Shown: positions 35,350 to 44,082 of the stretch, piece after piece | Layout: each line of letters begins with the position of its first letter | How positions within the stretch are numbered: the first letter of the stretch is position 1 | Source: Ardenticatenaceae bacterium | GTDB lineage: Bacteria; Chloroflexota; Anaerolineae; Promineifilales; Promineifilaceae | Assembly: GCA_020634215.1 (NCBI GenBank) | Contig: JACKCD010000004.1 | Coordinates: forward strand, 62,001 to 126,000 | DNA: 64,000 nt | Direction of reading: 5' to 3' | The notes under the pieces: generated by a model | Databases searched by the model: none | Told to the model about the DNA's origin: nothing | What the model saw: the letters and a program-made list of their open reading frames with translations, nothing else | Made by a program: the position numbers and the translations under genes

Positions 35350-36540
35350 TTGACCCAACCCGCCCTACAAAATATCCGTGTTCTGGATCTATCGCGCATC
35401 TTGGCTGGCCCCTACTGCACCATGATGCTGGCCGATTACGGTGCCGAGGTGCTAAAAATTGAGCAGCCGGGTAGCGGCGATGGCACCCGTCAGTGGGGAC
35501 CACCCTGGGTGGGCGACCAAGCCGCTTATTTTCTCAGCGCCAACCGCAACAAAAAAAGCATGACGCTTGACCTGAAAACCGAAGAAGGGCTGGCTATTCT
35601 CAAAAAGCTGGCGGCTGAAGCCGATGTCCTGATCGAAAATTTTAAGGTTGACACCATGCAGCGTTTGGGGCTGGATTATGAAACGCTCTCCCAAACCAAC
35701 CCTGGGCTGATTTACTGCTCGATTACGGGCTATGGACAAAACGGACCATACCGCGAACGGCCGGGTTTTGATTTTCTCATCCAGGCACAAGGCGGCGTGA
35801 TGTCAATCACCGGGCCGGCCGAAGGGGAACCATACAAGGTGGGTGTGGCTGTGGTGGATGTGACAACGGGGCTGTTTGCCAGCAACGCCATTTTGGTGGC
35901 ACTGCATCACCGCACACAAACAGGACGCGGGCAATATATTGACGTGGCGCTGCTTGATTCGCAGGTGGCGTGGCTGGTGAATGTGGCGCACAATTATTTT
36001 GCCACGGGCAAAGCGCCGGGCCGGTATGGTAATGCCCACGCCAGCATCGTGCCCTATGAGACGTTTCCTACAGCCGACGGCCATATTGCCGTGGGGATTG
36101 GGTCGGATGAGCAATATCGGCGGCTGTGCCGGGCTATCGGCCGGCCAGATTTGGCCGATGACCCGCAGTATGAAACCAATGCTGACCGGGTAATACGGCG
36201 GGTGGCGTTGATTGAGGAGATGCAGCAGACGTTTCGGGAGGAAGAAACGGCCGTTTGGCACGACCGCATCCTGGCCGCCAAAATCCCCGTCAGCCCCATC
36301 AACGACATTCCCACTATCCTCAACGACCCGCAAATTGCGGCGCGGCAGATGGTGCAGGAAGTCGAACATCCCACCGCCGGAACCATCAAGCTGCTTGGCC
36401 CTGTTGCCAAACTGTCCGAAACCCCGGCCACCATCCGCACCGCTCCGCCACTTCTGGGTGCCGACACCGATGAGATATTGGCACGGCTGGGGTATGACGC
36501 AGCCACCATTGTCCAACTGCGTGCTGATGGCGTTGTATAA
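35350..36540 (+). CDS. Class III (CaiB/BaiF-type) CoA transferase
   Basis: 396 residues starting at TTG, supported by a strong AAGGAGG 11 bases upstream and no better ATG. Conserved parts: LDLSRILAGPYCTMMLADYGAEVLKIEQP at the N-terminus (CoA binding), NKKSMTLDLKTEEG, SITGYGQNGPY, and the likely catalytic Asp in IDVALLDSQVAWL near residue 203. C-terminal IPVSPINDIPTILNDPQIAARQM matches. The family moves CoA between carboxylic acids; sequence alone does not tell formyl, succinyl or other acyl donors. 14 bases after the glycosyltransferase stop, possibly co-transcribed, but no functional link is evident. Palindrome in frame as EETAVWHDRI. Confidence 0.92.
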   Translation: MTQPALQNIRVLDLSRILAGPYCTMMLADYGAEVLKIEQPGSGDGTRQWGPPWVGDQAAYFLSANRNKKSMTLDLKTEEGLAILKKLAAEADVLIENFKVDTMQRLGLDYETLSQTNPGLIYCSITGYGQNGPYRERPGFDFLIQAQGGVMSITGPAEGEPYKVGVAVVDVTTGLFASNAILVALHHRTQTGRGQYIDVALLDSQVAWLVNVAHNYFATGKAPGRYGNAHASIVPYETFPTADGHIAVGIGSDEQYRRLCRAIGRPDLADDPQYETNADRVIRRVALIEEMQQTFREEETAVWHDRILAAKIPVSPINDIPTILNDPQIAARQMVQEVEHPTAGTIKLLGPVAKLSETPATIRTAPPLLGADTDEILARLGYDAATIVQLRADGVV

Positions 36541-36550
36541 AAAAGAGCTT

Positions 36551-36603
36551 TGGGATTGGAGATTGAAGATTGTGAACCTTCATCAATCTCCAATCTCCAA
36601 TCC
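36551..36603. repeat. GATTGGA heptamer inverted repeat
   Basis: GGGATTGGAGATTGAAGATT then ACCTTCATCAATCTCCAATC; 20-base arms around a short loop, between CoA transferase and racemase genes. Confidence 0.7.
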
Positions 36604-36648
36604 CTACTCCTCTGTTCACCAACACAATGATCTGTAGAAAAATCAGTT

Positions 36649-37413
36649 ATGAGCGAAAAAACAATAGGTTTAATTGCCGGGGTAGGCCCATTTGCCGGGG
36701 CCGATTTGTTCAACAAAATTCTGGAAGAGACGGTAGCAGCCAAGGATCAGGATCATTTGACGGTGCTGAGTCTATCTGGCCCCAGCGAGATTTTGGATAG
36801 AACGGAATATTTGCTGGGGAAGGTGGCGGAAAATCCCGGCCATGCGCTGGCGCGACAACTACGGCGGCTGGCGCAGGCTGGAGCCGAGGTGATTGGCGTC
36901 CCGTGTAACACAGCCCACTCACCGCAAATTTTCTCTTTGGTGCAGGCGGAGGCGGATCGGTGTGGGGTGCAGTTGCTGCATATGATTGGGGAGACGGGGC
37001 GGTTTTTGCGGGAAGAACGGCCGTTTCTCCACACCATCGGCATCCTCTCCACCACCGGCACCTACCTCACCCGCATTTATCCCAACGTATTGGAGCCGCT
37101 AGGGTTTGCGGTGCAGGTGCCAGAAAGAGAAATGCAGGAGGAGGTGGTACATACGGCCGTTTATCACCCTAGCTATGGCATCAAGGCTTGTGGCATTGCC
37201 ACGCCCCAGGCTGTAGCAAATCTGGAACAGGCGATGGTATGGTTGCAACAAAAGGGAGCCGAAGCCATTGTACTTGGCTGTACCGAAATGCCCCTAGCCA
37301 TTCAAAGTAGTCAGTGGCGTGGACTCCACATTGTTGACCCCACCCGCATTTTGGCTCGCGGCCTCATTCGGGAAGCGTGTCAGGCGAAATTGAAGCCAAT
37401 TCATGAGTGCTGA
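36649..37413 (+). CDS. Aspartate/glutamate racemase family protein
   Basis: 254 residues. IGLIAGVGPFAGADLFNKI at the N-terminus, first catalytic Cys in GVPCNTAHSP, second in AIVLGCTEMPLAI, the two-cysteine cofactor-free racemase signature. LSLSGPSEILDRTEYLLG replaces the usual NHP-type segment, so it may act on a substrate other than aspartate. An AACGGCCGTT is at EERPFLH and another at HTAVYHP. The last 120 bases overlap the convergent HD-GYP gene. Confidence 0.88.
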   Translation: MSEKTIGLIAGVGPFAGADLFNKILEETVAAKDQDHLTVLSLSGPSEILDRTEYLLGKVAENPGHALARQLRRLAQAGAEVIGVPCNTAHSPQIFSLVQAEADRCGVQLLHMIGETGRFLREERPFLHTIGILSTTGTYLTRIYPNVLEPLGFAVQVPEREMQEEVVHTAVYHPSYGIKACGIATPQAVANLEQAMVWLQQKGAEAIVLGCTEMPLAIQSSQWRGLHIVDPTRILARGLIREACQAKLKPIHEC

Positions 37414-38064
37414 GGCTAAAAGCTGGAATGATTCTGGGTCAACAGGGTTGCCCCCCAGCTCCGCTCCCGGATTATTGATAATATCTGTTCCGGCTTTGCC
37501 CAACCCCTGCATAAACGCCTTCACCACATCAGGGTCAAATTGCTGTCCAACTTCTTCTTGCAGAATGGAGAGAATTTTTTCCAAAGGGTACCCTTTCTTA
37601 TACGGCCTGTCAGATGCCATTGCTTCCACTGTATCCGCCACATTCAAAATGCGTGCCCCCAGCGGGATTTCCACGCCCGTGAGTCCATTGGGATACCCTT
37701 TTCCATCAAACCGCTCATGATGATGGCGAATCATGGGGACGACTTCAACCAACGAGGGAAAACCCTCCAGTACATTGGCTCCAATAACGGGGTGTTGCTG
37801 TACCAGCGCATACTCTTCTGACGTTAAGCGGCCGGGTTTAGTTAAGATTTCATCAGGAATCCAAAATTTGCCGATGTCGTGGAGCAGACCTGCTTTGCGC
37901 ATCATCTCCACCATCGGTGAAGGCAGACCCATCTCCTGGGCAATGAGTACCGCATAGCGCGAAACCGTTTGAAAGTGACCCATCGCAAACGGGGCACGCA
38001 GATCAACTGCCTGCACCATATGCAGGAGGTGCCTCTCGTTTGTCAACGACAATGATACCTTCAT
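37294..38064 (-). CDS. HD-GYP domain protein (predicted cyclic-di-GMP phosphodiesterase)
   Basis: 256 residues, ATG with GGGAG about 9 bases upstream. Domain signature complete: LLHDIGKFWIPDEIL (HD), QHPVIGANVLEGF, IRHHHERFDGKGYPNGL (HHExxDGxGYP, i.e. the GYP motif), and NVADTVEAMASDRPYKK. No receiver or membrane part, so it is a stand-alone enzyme. It probably degrades cyclic di-GMP and so lowers adhesion and raises motility signals. The C-terminal 40 residues (from about 217) overlap the 3' end of the racemase gene antisense and are not conserved in the family. Confidence 0.9.
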   Translation of the reverse strand: MKVSLSLTNERHLLHMVQAVDLRAPFAMGHFQTVSRYAVLIAQEMGLPSPMVEMMRKAGLLHDIGKFWIPDEILTKPGRLTSEEYALVQQHPVIGANVLEGFPSLVEVVPMIRHHHERFDGKGYPNGLTGVEIPLGARILNVADTVEAMASDRPYKKGYPLEKILSILQEEVGQQFDPDVVKAFMQGLGKAGTDIINNPGAELGGNPVDPESFQLLASALMNWLQFRLTRFPNEAASQNAGGVNNVESTPLTTLNG

Positions 38065-38564
38065 TAAGATGACTCCCTCTTAGGATAGTGATGGGAAGAC
38101 AATACCGATGTATACAGTATGAGGCAAAAACAGAATCCATCAAAGAGATTAGGGATAGGAAAAAGGTCACAAATGCATGTCTAGGATACATACATTGTAA
38201 CCGTTATGATGGAAATGTTATGAATGGCGACACAGCACCGCAAAAGCAAATCCAAGATTTCGCAAAGGCACCTATGTTTGGCCGCGGGTGTATTTCAGTT
38301 TGGGGGCAACTTAACAAGTTCGACCTACTCTTTAACTGCATAGGTGGGAAATCCAGTGTCATTTCGAGGTCCTCCGAGAAATCCCGGTCTCATAGCCGCC
38401 ATTTGAGCGGGATTTCTCCTCGAAGACACGAGCCTGCCCTGAGGCTGCCGAAGGGTCGAAATGACAATTCTTGGCTGAGAAATTGGCTTGCGGAGAGGTG
38501 AGTTTATCAATGCCCCAAAACTGAAATGCTCCCTTTGGCCGCGTCCCATTTGCAAGGAAAAACA
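38065..38564. repeat. Gene-free stretch with a GTCATTTCGA...TCGAAATGAC palindromic element at 38358-38465
   Basis: The 108-base element has outer arms GTCATTTCGA and TCGAAATGAC and inner arms GAGAAATCCCG and CGGGATTTCTC, a layout seen in small non-autonomous elements of many bacteria. Between 38065 and 38357 I see no gene. AAGGAA at 38554 is the ribosome site of the following peptidase gene. Confidence 0.65.
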
Positions 38565-39692
38565 ATGAAACGAATTGATTCATTCAATATTTTGCCGCGT
38601 CAATTGGCAGCCGGAAGGCAGAATGGCATTACCGATGTGGCGGGCGTGGCGGTTGGGCATGAAACGGTTGTTGCCGGGGATGGGGTATGGCAGCCGGGGC
38701 AGGGGCCATTTCGTACCGGTGTCACCATCATTTTGCCCCATCGGGGCAATCTTTATGAGGACAAGGTGCCGGCCGCTGTTCACACCATCAACGGATTTGG
38801 CAAAGTGATTGGGTTTGAGCAGGTGCGTGAGTTGGGCAACCTGGAGACCCCCATTGCATTGACCAGCACGCTCAATGCCCCCCGCGTGGCCGATGCCCTG
38901 ATTTCACACGCTTTAGCACAAAATCCGCATATTGGGGTGGGGTTTGCCGCAACGGGGCGGCGGGGTTATGCCAGCGTAAACCCGGTGGTGGGGGAGACGA
39001 ACGATGGTTTTTTGAATGATATGCAGGCGCGGGTGGTGGGAGAAACGGCCGTTCTTCAGGCCATCGCCAACGCCACCACCGACCCCGTCATTGAAGGAGC
39101 CGTTGGAGCCGGTACTGGCACAAGCTGCTTTGGCTGGAAAGGGGGCATTGGCACCGCCAGCCGCGTGCTGCCAGAAACAGCAGGCGGCTTTACCGTTGGG
39201 GCATTGGTACAAACCAACTTTGGTCAGCCCCATGAGCTAACGATTGCCGGGGTTCCTGTCGGCCAACACCTCCAGCCTCCCAGCGATGAACCCCGTTTGG
39301 AAGATGGCTCCATTATGATAGTGTTGGCAACCGATGCCCCGCTGGACAGCCGCCAGCTTGAACGGCTGTGTCGCCGCGCCGCCTTTGGTTTGGCTCGCAC
39401 CGGCAGCGTGTGTGCGGGCGGCAGCGGCGATTTTGTTATTGCCTTTTCCACAGCCTACACGGTTCCAGATCGGCCGACTGAGTTGGTAGTGCAGCGGGTT
39501 GTCTTGTTGGAGCAGCCGATCATGAGTTTGCTGGGAACGGCCGTTATCGAAAGCATCGAAGAAGCCATCCTCAACAGCCTCTTCCTGGCTCACACCGTTA
39601 TCGGGCGTGACGGCAACACCCGCCACGCCCTGCCAGTGGATGAAGTGCTGGCGATTATGCAGCGGTTTGGACGAGGGAGGATTGGAGATTAG
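38565..39692 (+). CDS. P1 (S58, DmpA-like) family peptidase
   Basis: 375 residues from ATG with AAGGAA 6 bases upstream. Family P1/DmpA enzymes are self-cleaving aminopeptidases. Matches: NGITDVAGVAVGHETVV, TGVTIILPHRGN, the GYASVNPVVGETNDGFLND segment, AVGAGTGTSCFGWKGGIGTASR, and the Gly-Ser self-processing and catalytic site in GSVCAGGSGDFVIAFSTAY near residue 286. Likely acts on D-amino acid amides or beta-peptides, but the substrate is unknown. The final residues RGRIGD are encoded by a heptamer repeat that also contains the stop codon, so the native C-terminus appears to have been rewritten. Confidence 0.9.
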   Translation: MKRIDSFNILPRQLAAGRQNGITDVAGVAVGHETVVAGDGVWQPGQGPFRTGVTIILPHRGNLYEDKVPAAVHTINGFGKVIGFEQVRELGNLETPIALTSTLNAPRVADALISHALAQNPHIGVGFAATGRRGYASVNPVVGETNDGFLNDMQARVVGETAVLQAIANATTDPVIEGAVGAGTGTSCFGWKGGIGTASRVLPETAGGFTVGALVQTNFGQPHELTIAGVPVGQHLQPPSDEPRLEDGSIMIVLATDAPLDSRQLERLCRRAAFGLARTGSVCAGGSGDFVIAFSTAYTVPDRPTELVVQRVVLLEQPIMSLLGTAVIESIEEAILNSLFLAHTVIGRDGNTRHALPVDEVLAIMQRFGRGRIGD

Positions 39693-39756
39693 AGATTGGA
39701 GATTGGGGAAGGGTGCTCAACCAATCTCCAATCTCTAATCAACCAATCTCTAATCG
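39677..39756. repeat. GATTGGA heptamer inverted repeat holding two stop codons
   Basis: AGGATTGGAGATTAGAGATT on the left, ACCAATCTCCAATCTCTAAT and a further AATCTCTAATC on the right. The P1 peptidase stop (plus strand) and the SPFH-protein stop (minus strand, 39750) both fall inside it. Confidence 0.75.
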
Positions 39757-41519
39757 CTATTCTTCTCCCGCAGCACCAGCCCCAGCAGCCCTTCCGCCAG
39801 CCCGCCGCCGCCACTGTTACCATTCACAGCCACATCCGGCACAATCCGCACCGCTTTGTCGCCCACAATCTGCATCATTTGCAGCGTCGTGAACCCTTGC
39901 GTACCCAGTGCCTCCACACCCAGCCGGTACACTTCTGCCCGCGCCTGCCCGGTGGAGCGAATGGCGTTGGCCTCACCCTCAGCCCGAAGCTGGGTAGATT
40001 TGGCCTCACCCGTCGCCTGCTGCACGTCGGCCTGCGCCTTCAGTGTGGCAATGTCCACGCTCTTTTCCGACTTCACCATCTCTTCCTGAATGTCAGCCAC
40101 CGCCTTAGCCCGCACCAGTGCTTGCCGCTGTTCTTGGGCCATCTGCTGTACTTCATACGTCTTACGCTGCTCCTCGGCAATCTTACGGTCGGTTTGCGTC
40201 ACCATCAGCGATTCTGGCGGCGTGATGTCGCCAATCAGCGTGTCCAACGCCTGCACATCATAGGCACTCACGGCACGGCGAATATGCTCCGTCGCCTCCA
40301 CCTGCCGTTCACTCCGGGCACTGAGGAAGTCCAGCACGGTGTATTCTTGCGCCGAGTTGCGGAAGTAGTTGCCCACAATTGGCTGCAGCACGTGGTCAAC
40401 CAAGTTTTGCACCGACCCCACCCGCGAAATCACCTTTGGGGCTTCCAACGCGCCAATGTGGATGATTTGCGACACATCCAGGTTGAAGGCAAAACCATCC
40501 TTGGAGCGCACGGTGATGGGCGACAGCGAGGCATCGTATTTGTGTGCTTCGGTGCGACTGGCCCAGTTAAGGACGATGTTGGTGGTGGGGACAAGTTCGA
40601 CGCGCATAACACGGCCGTTTATCGGATGCTTACCCGGATACAGTGGTGTGACCCACACACCTTTGTGCCCCGGCTCTACCAGATTCCCATGCTTAAACGA
40701 CTCACCGCTTACATCCTGATGCGCCTTACCCACATAGGCTATCACAATCCCCACATGACCGATAGGAATTTCTACCATCGCCGTTTGTTCTACATAAACA
40801 AACCACGGGTTCAAGTTCCACGAGCCAGACAGCAGCACCTGCTCTTGCAAACCACGCCGGCCGTGATTGTCCAAAAACATCTGCCCATCCTGAAAATTGT
40901 TGTGGCCTTCCACAATAGGGCCGGCAATTTCGCCCTCATCAATCGGCTGCCCATCGAGCGTGGTCACAATTCCCACACGGTCTGGTTCAACCTGGTAAAC
41001 CAACAGGTGGCGTGCCGCCATGCCATGTTGCTCGGCATTACGTGCGGTGATAATCGTAAATAGTTCGGTATTGATGCGGTATGTACCGGCCGTGAGCAGC
41101 GATAATTGCCGCCCCTTTTCGCCACCATTGGTCAAAAATTTGCGTGCGTCCTGAAAGTTGTCGCAATCTACCACGCGCCCCAAAATGCGGTTGGCGGGCA
41201 TCGCCTGACCATCGGCCGCCACCACCAGCCCAATTTCTCCCTGCGGGATAATGGTCATTGGCACTTTGTGGACTGAATATTGCCAGGGAAAGTAGCCAAA
41301 GTGCCAGCCGGGAGCCAGCGTATCAGCCTGCAAACCAGCCTCACCTTTTAAGGCCAACAGCTTGCCCGGAGGAAGCTGGTGCCCAAATCGCTTGATCACA
41401 ATCCCCACCTGCCGTTCGGTAATAATCACCAGCCCGGTAAGCGGACGAATAAAGGCCAGCAAAATGACTAGCCCGGTTAGGGACGTAAAAAAGATCGCAA
41501 ATGCAGTTCCTGTAAACAT
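39750..41519 (-). CDS. SPFH/flotillin-like membrane protein
   Basis: 589 residues from ATG at 41517-41519, chosen for AAAGGAG 6 bases upstream; a longer frame is open. One N-terminal helix (AIFFTSLTGLVILLAFI) anchors it; then SPFH/band-7 parts (VGIVIKRFGHQLPPG; MPANRILGRVVD repeated as QPIDEGEIAGPIVEG), DLSQIIHI-type core (NLDVSQIIHIGALEAPKVI), and a long alanine/glutamate coiled coil with EAKSTQLRAEGEANAIRSTG typical of flotillins. Such proteins form ring scaffolds in membrane microdomains. It is the last gene of an operon with another SPFH protein and a small membrane protein. Confidence 0.85.
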   Translation of the reverse strand: MFTGTAFAIFFTSLTGLVILLAFIRPLTGLVIITERQVGIVIKRFGHQLPPGKLLALKGEAGLQADTLAPGWHFGYFPWQYSVHKVPMTIIPQGEIGLVVAADGQAMPANRILGRVVDCDNFQDARKFLTNGGEKGRQLSLLTAGTYRINTELFTIITARNAEQHGMAARHLLVYQVEPDRVGIVTTLDGQPIDEGEIAGPIVEGHNNFQDGQMFLDNHGRRGLQEQVLLSGSWNLNPWFVYVEQTAMVEIPIGHVGIVIAYVGKAHQDVSGESFKHGNLVEPGHKGVWVTPLYPGKHPINGRVMRVELVPTTNIVLNWASRTEAHKYDASLSPITVRSKDGFAFNLDVSQIIHIGALEAPKVISRVGSVQNLVDHVLQPIVGNYFRNSAQEYTVLDFLSARSERQVEATEHIRRAVSAYDVQALDTLIGDITPPESLMVTQTDRKIAEEQRKTYEVQQMAQEQRQALVRAKAVADIQEEMVKSEKSVDIATLKAQADVQQATGEAKSTQLRAEGEANAIRSTGQARAEVYRLGVEALGTQGFTTLQMMQIVGDKAVRIVPDVAVNGNSGGGGLAEGLLGLVLREKNSD

Positions 41520-41629
41520 GATGTCTCCTTTTGACATCTCTATGGGATGAACATATGCGTTCATCCCATAGTCTTTGCCACACTTGTCCATTCTCGCTGA
41601 AGATGAGCTAAAGTGACAAGCGAAAACCA

Positions 41630-42202
41630 TTATTTCAAATACGGCTTTAACAGCGCAATAATTTGCCGCGCCTCGGCTTCGGTCGCGCCGTTGGCGTAGC
41701 GAAAGGTCTTGGCACCGTAGTCAAAGGTCAGCGGCCCTTCAAACAAAGTGTGCCACTGCTTGTGCCTTCCCCAACAGGCGTGGCTGTGGATGAGCGGTGT
41801 AACATGCAGTTCTTGGATGTGACGGTTGTCAAAGGTTTTGGTTTGCCCCAGCCCAAAAATGTGGCGTTTAATGGTAAGTGTACTGAACGTGGCTGCTATC
41901 ACTTCCTCGCCAAAAAGTTGCCATAAAAGCCAGAGCAGGGCAAAGCTGCCGCCAATCGTCCAAAAGGTGAGCCAGAAAAACATGAAAAGGATGGGTGGAA
42001 AGAAGCCATCCTGGCTGCTGGCGTTCATTAGCTCGGCTGTCATTGCACCGCCGACACCCACCAACCCAGCCACCCAAAAGAGTAGCCAAGTGCCGATAAA
42101 GAACATTTGGAACCACAGCTTGCGGCTAGGGACTGTGATTTGTAAAAGTGTGCCGGTTTCTTTAACGCGAAAACGGGAGGCTGGGATTTCTAAAACGTTC
42201 AT
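41630..42202 (-). CDS. Two-helix membrane protein in an SPFH operon, unknown function
   Basis: 190 residues, ATG with AGGAG 8 bases upstream. Two hydrophobic stretches (MFFIGTWLLFWVAGLVGVGG, FMFFWLTFWTIGGSFALLWLLWQ) followed by a soluble C-terminal half with beta-rich character (EEVIAATFSTLTIKRHIFGLGQTKTF), resembling bacterial PH-like/YdbS-type proteins in layout. Positioned between two SPFH genes, so it likely belongs to their membrane complex. No named family recognised. Confidence 0.8.
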   Translation of the reverse strand: MNVLEIPASRFRVKETGTLLQITVPSRKLWFQMFFIGTWLLFWVAGLVGVGGAMTAELMNASSQDGFFPPILFMFFWLTFWTIGGSFALLWLLWQLFGEEVIAATFSTLTIKRHIFGLGQTKTFDNRHIQELHVTPLIHSHACWGRHKQWHTLFEGPLTFDYGAKTFRYANGATEAEARQIIALLKPYLK

Positions 42203-42266
42203 GGTGTATCTCCTACTTCAGATGCTAGGCACTTCCAAAGTGCCTGGCATCTCCTGTTTGTAACAC

Positions 42267-43565
42267 TTACGGAGCCGGTGCTGGCGTGGGCGTGGCCGTG
42301 GGAGCCGCTTCGACGACGGCTACCGGCGTACTAACCCCGGCGTGGGCATTTAAAAAGAAGGCAAACGGCAAATTTTGGCCTTCGCCAGAAACAACCAGCG
42401 TTTCCGGCACGCGCCCCTGCGAACGCTGGGCGTATTCGTAGTCGGTGAGGCCAGGGAATTGGGATAACTGCTGCCCGCGTTCGCGCAGCACGGCGGCGGC
42501 GGCTTGCCCGGCCACCACCATTGCTGTGGCCGCAGCGTTGGCCTGGTCAACCAGCGTGCTGTTTTCAATGGCCTGCGCCGTGGCAAATGCTTCAGCCTGG
42601 ATTTGCCGCTGCTGCGCCTCAAAGTTGTCGTTAATTACCGCCTGCACACTGCTGTCGCTGTAGATCAGCCCCTCGGAGCCGCCGAGCGAGGTGATGGTGA
42701 TGCCCAGCGGTTCAAACTGCCCCTGGGTGCGCTGGAAGATGGACTCAAAAATCTCCCGCTTTTCGGCACGCCCTTGTTCCAATGTGCGGGCACCAAATTC
42801 GTTGAATAGTTCAGCCTGGACAAAGCCGCGAATATTTTCATCCATCACTTCGGGCAGGCTTTTGCCGCTAAAGTAGTAGAGAAATTTGGCGGCGTTCTTT
42901 TCCTCAACCAGAGCACTGGCGGTGGCCCCTACTTTAAAGTCAATGGATTCTCTGGATTCTACGCCAAAGGCCTGGTTGCTGACGGAAGTACCGGTATCGT
43001 TGGCCGATGTCCATTCACGGGTAACGGGGGTGCGGTCTACGATGATGACGGCGACGGTGGGCACCCATTCGATATTCCAGAAGCCGCGCCCAATTTTGTG
43101 TTCACGCACCGGGATTTCGACCTGCTTGGCAGCCACCTGTCGCTGCTCCAAATAGGAAACAGATTGGAACTGCGCCTGGCTGGTGGTGTCGCCTAGCAGC
43201 GGCACGACAAAGGCGGTTTCGTTGGGCTTAATTTCGACGATTTGGGTCACGCCATACGGCTTGCAGGCGACCAACAGCCCCAACAGTGGCAAAAGCAGCA
43301 GATAATGATGCAGCGACGGGGATTTTTCAGCTTGCTGAATGGGTTTTTGCCACAGCCGGAAGAGGGCGATGAGCAAGATGATGGTGACAATGATGAGTAC
43401 CCACGGCTGTTGATACCAGGTCTGGACGAGGGCAGCGGTTGTGTTGCTATCGGCAAGCTGCTGTGGGGCAAGCTGGGCTTGAATAATGGGGTCGTAGGCG
43501 CGACGATATAAGGTGATAAAGCTGCTGTAGCCGATGAGCAGCAGCAGCGTGATGAGCTTACGCAT
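42267..43565 (-). CDS. SPFH/prohibitin-like protein with N-terminal membrane anchors
   Basis: 432 residues from ATG at 43563-43565 (MRKLITLLLLIGYSSF); 17 more codons are open upstream but lack a site. Two membrane helices (about 4-20 and 56-75), and a third hydrophobic stretch ending LLGLLVACKPY. The SPFH region runs from IKPNETAFVVPLLGD through YFSGKSLPEVMDENIRGFVQAELFNEFG, then a long coiled coil EAQQRQIQAEAFATAQAIEN. C-terminal Pro/Thr/Ala tail. First gene of a three-gene operon; two different SPFH proteins in one operon suggest hetero-oligomeric rings. Confidence 0.83.
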   Translation of the reverse strand: MRKLITLLLLIGYSSFITLYRRAYDPIIQAQLAPQQLADSNTTAALVQTWYQQPWVLIIVTIILLIALFRLWQKPIQQAEKSPSLHHYLLLLPLLGLLVACKPYGVTQIVEIKPNETAFVVPLLGDTTSQAQFQSVSYLEQRQVAAKQVEIPVREHKIGRGFWNIEWVPTVAVIIVDRTPVTREWTSANDTGTSVSNQAFGVESRESIDFKVGATASALVEEKNAAKFLYYFSGKSLPEVMDENIRGFVQAELFNEFGARTLEQGRAEKREIFESIFQRTQGQFEPLGITITSLGGSEGLIYSDSSVQAVINDNFEAQQRQIQAEAFATAQAIENSTLVDQANAAATAMVVAGQAAAAVLRERGQQLSQFPGLTDYEYAQRSQGRVPETLVVSGEGQNLPFAFFLNAHAGVSTPVAVVEAAPTATPTPAPAP

Positions 43566-44082
43566 GATTTTTCCGTGGTGTAAGTAGCAGGTGGCAAGTT
43601 TGATTGGCAAGAGCAACTTGCAACTTGTAACTTGTTACTTGCAGAAAGTATGGGGTGACAAGTAAAAACGGCCGTTAATGCACCAGGTGCCAATTAACAG
43701 CCAACTCAATGGGGGAATTTATGAATGAGGGGGGGAACTATTATGAATCATGAAAACCAACCTCCACCGGGGCTTTAATAAAGAAACGACCGTTAATGCC
43801 CCTGTAAACGGCCGTTCAAGAAAAAATTTGACTCCCCCCAACCGTTGGCACGGTATCGGAGAAACGGGCTTTGGGTACCGCAAAGTTTATCGTTCAAGCA
43901 CCCATATGTGGGTATATTAGAACTATTTAAGAAAAACGTCAATATATTCCGCCCGTTTGCCACCCTTGTCATCTTGGTAATATAGTTTTGTCATCTTGAT
44001 AAAGGGTTGGCGTCATTTTCCACTGCGGGCGGTTGGCAGCAACCTGATTCAGGTTATAATGCCCCGCAAAAAGGAGTGTGAG
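43566..44082. other. Intergenic stretch between divergent operons
   Basis: Holds CAACTTG heptamer-type units at about 43614-43642 (CAACTTGCAACTTGTAACTT), two palindromes near 43668 and 43807 and a variant AACGACCGTT near 43786, and ACCCATATGTGGGT near 43902. No gene seen. It should contain the promoters of the SPFH operon and the DDAH-like gene, but no clear box can be assigned. Confidence 0.5.
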
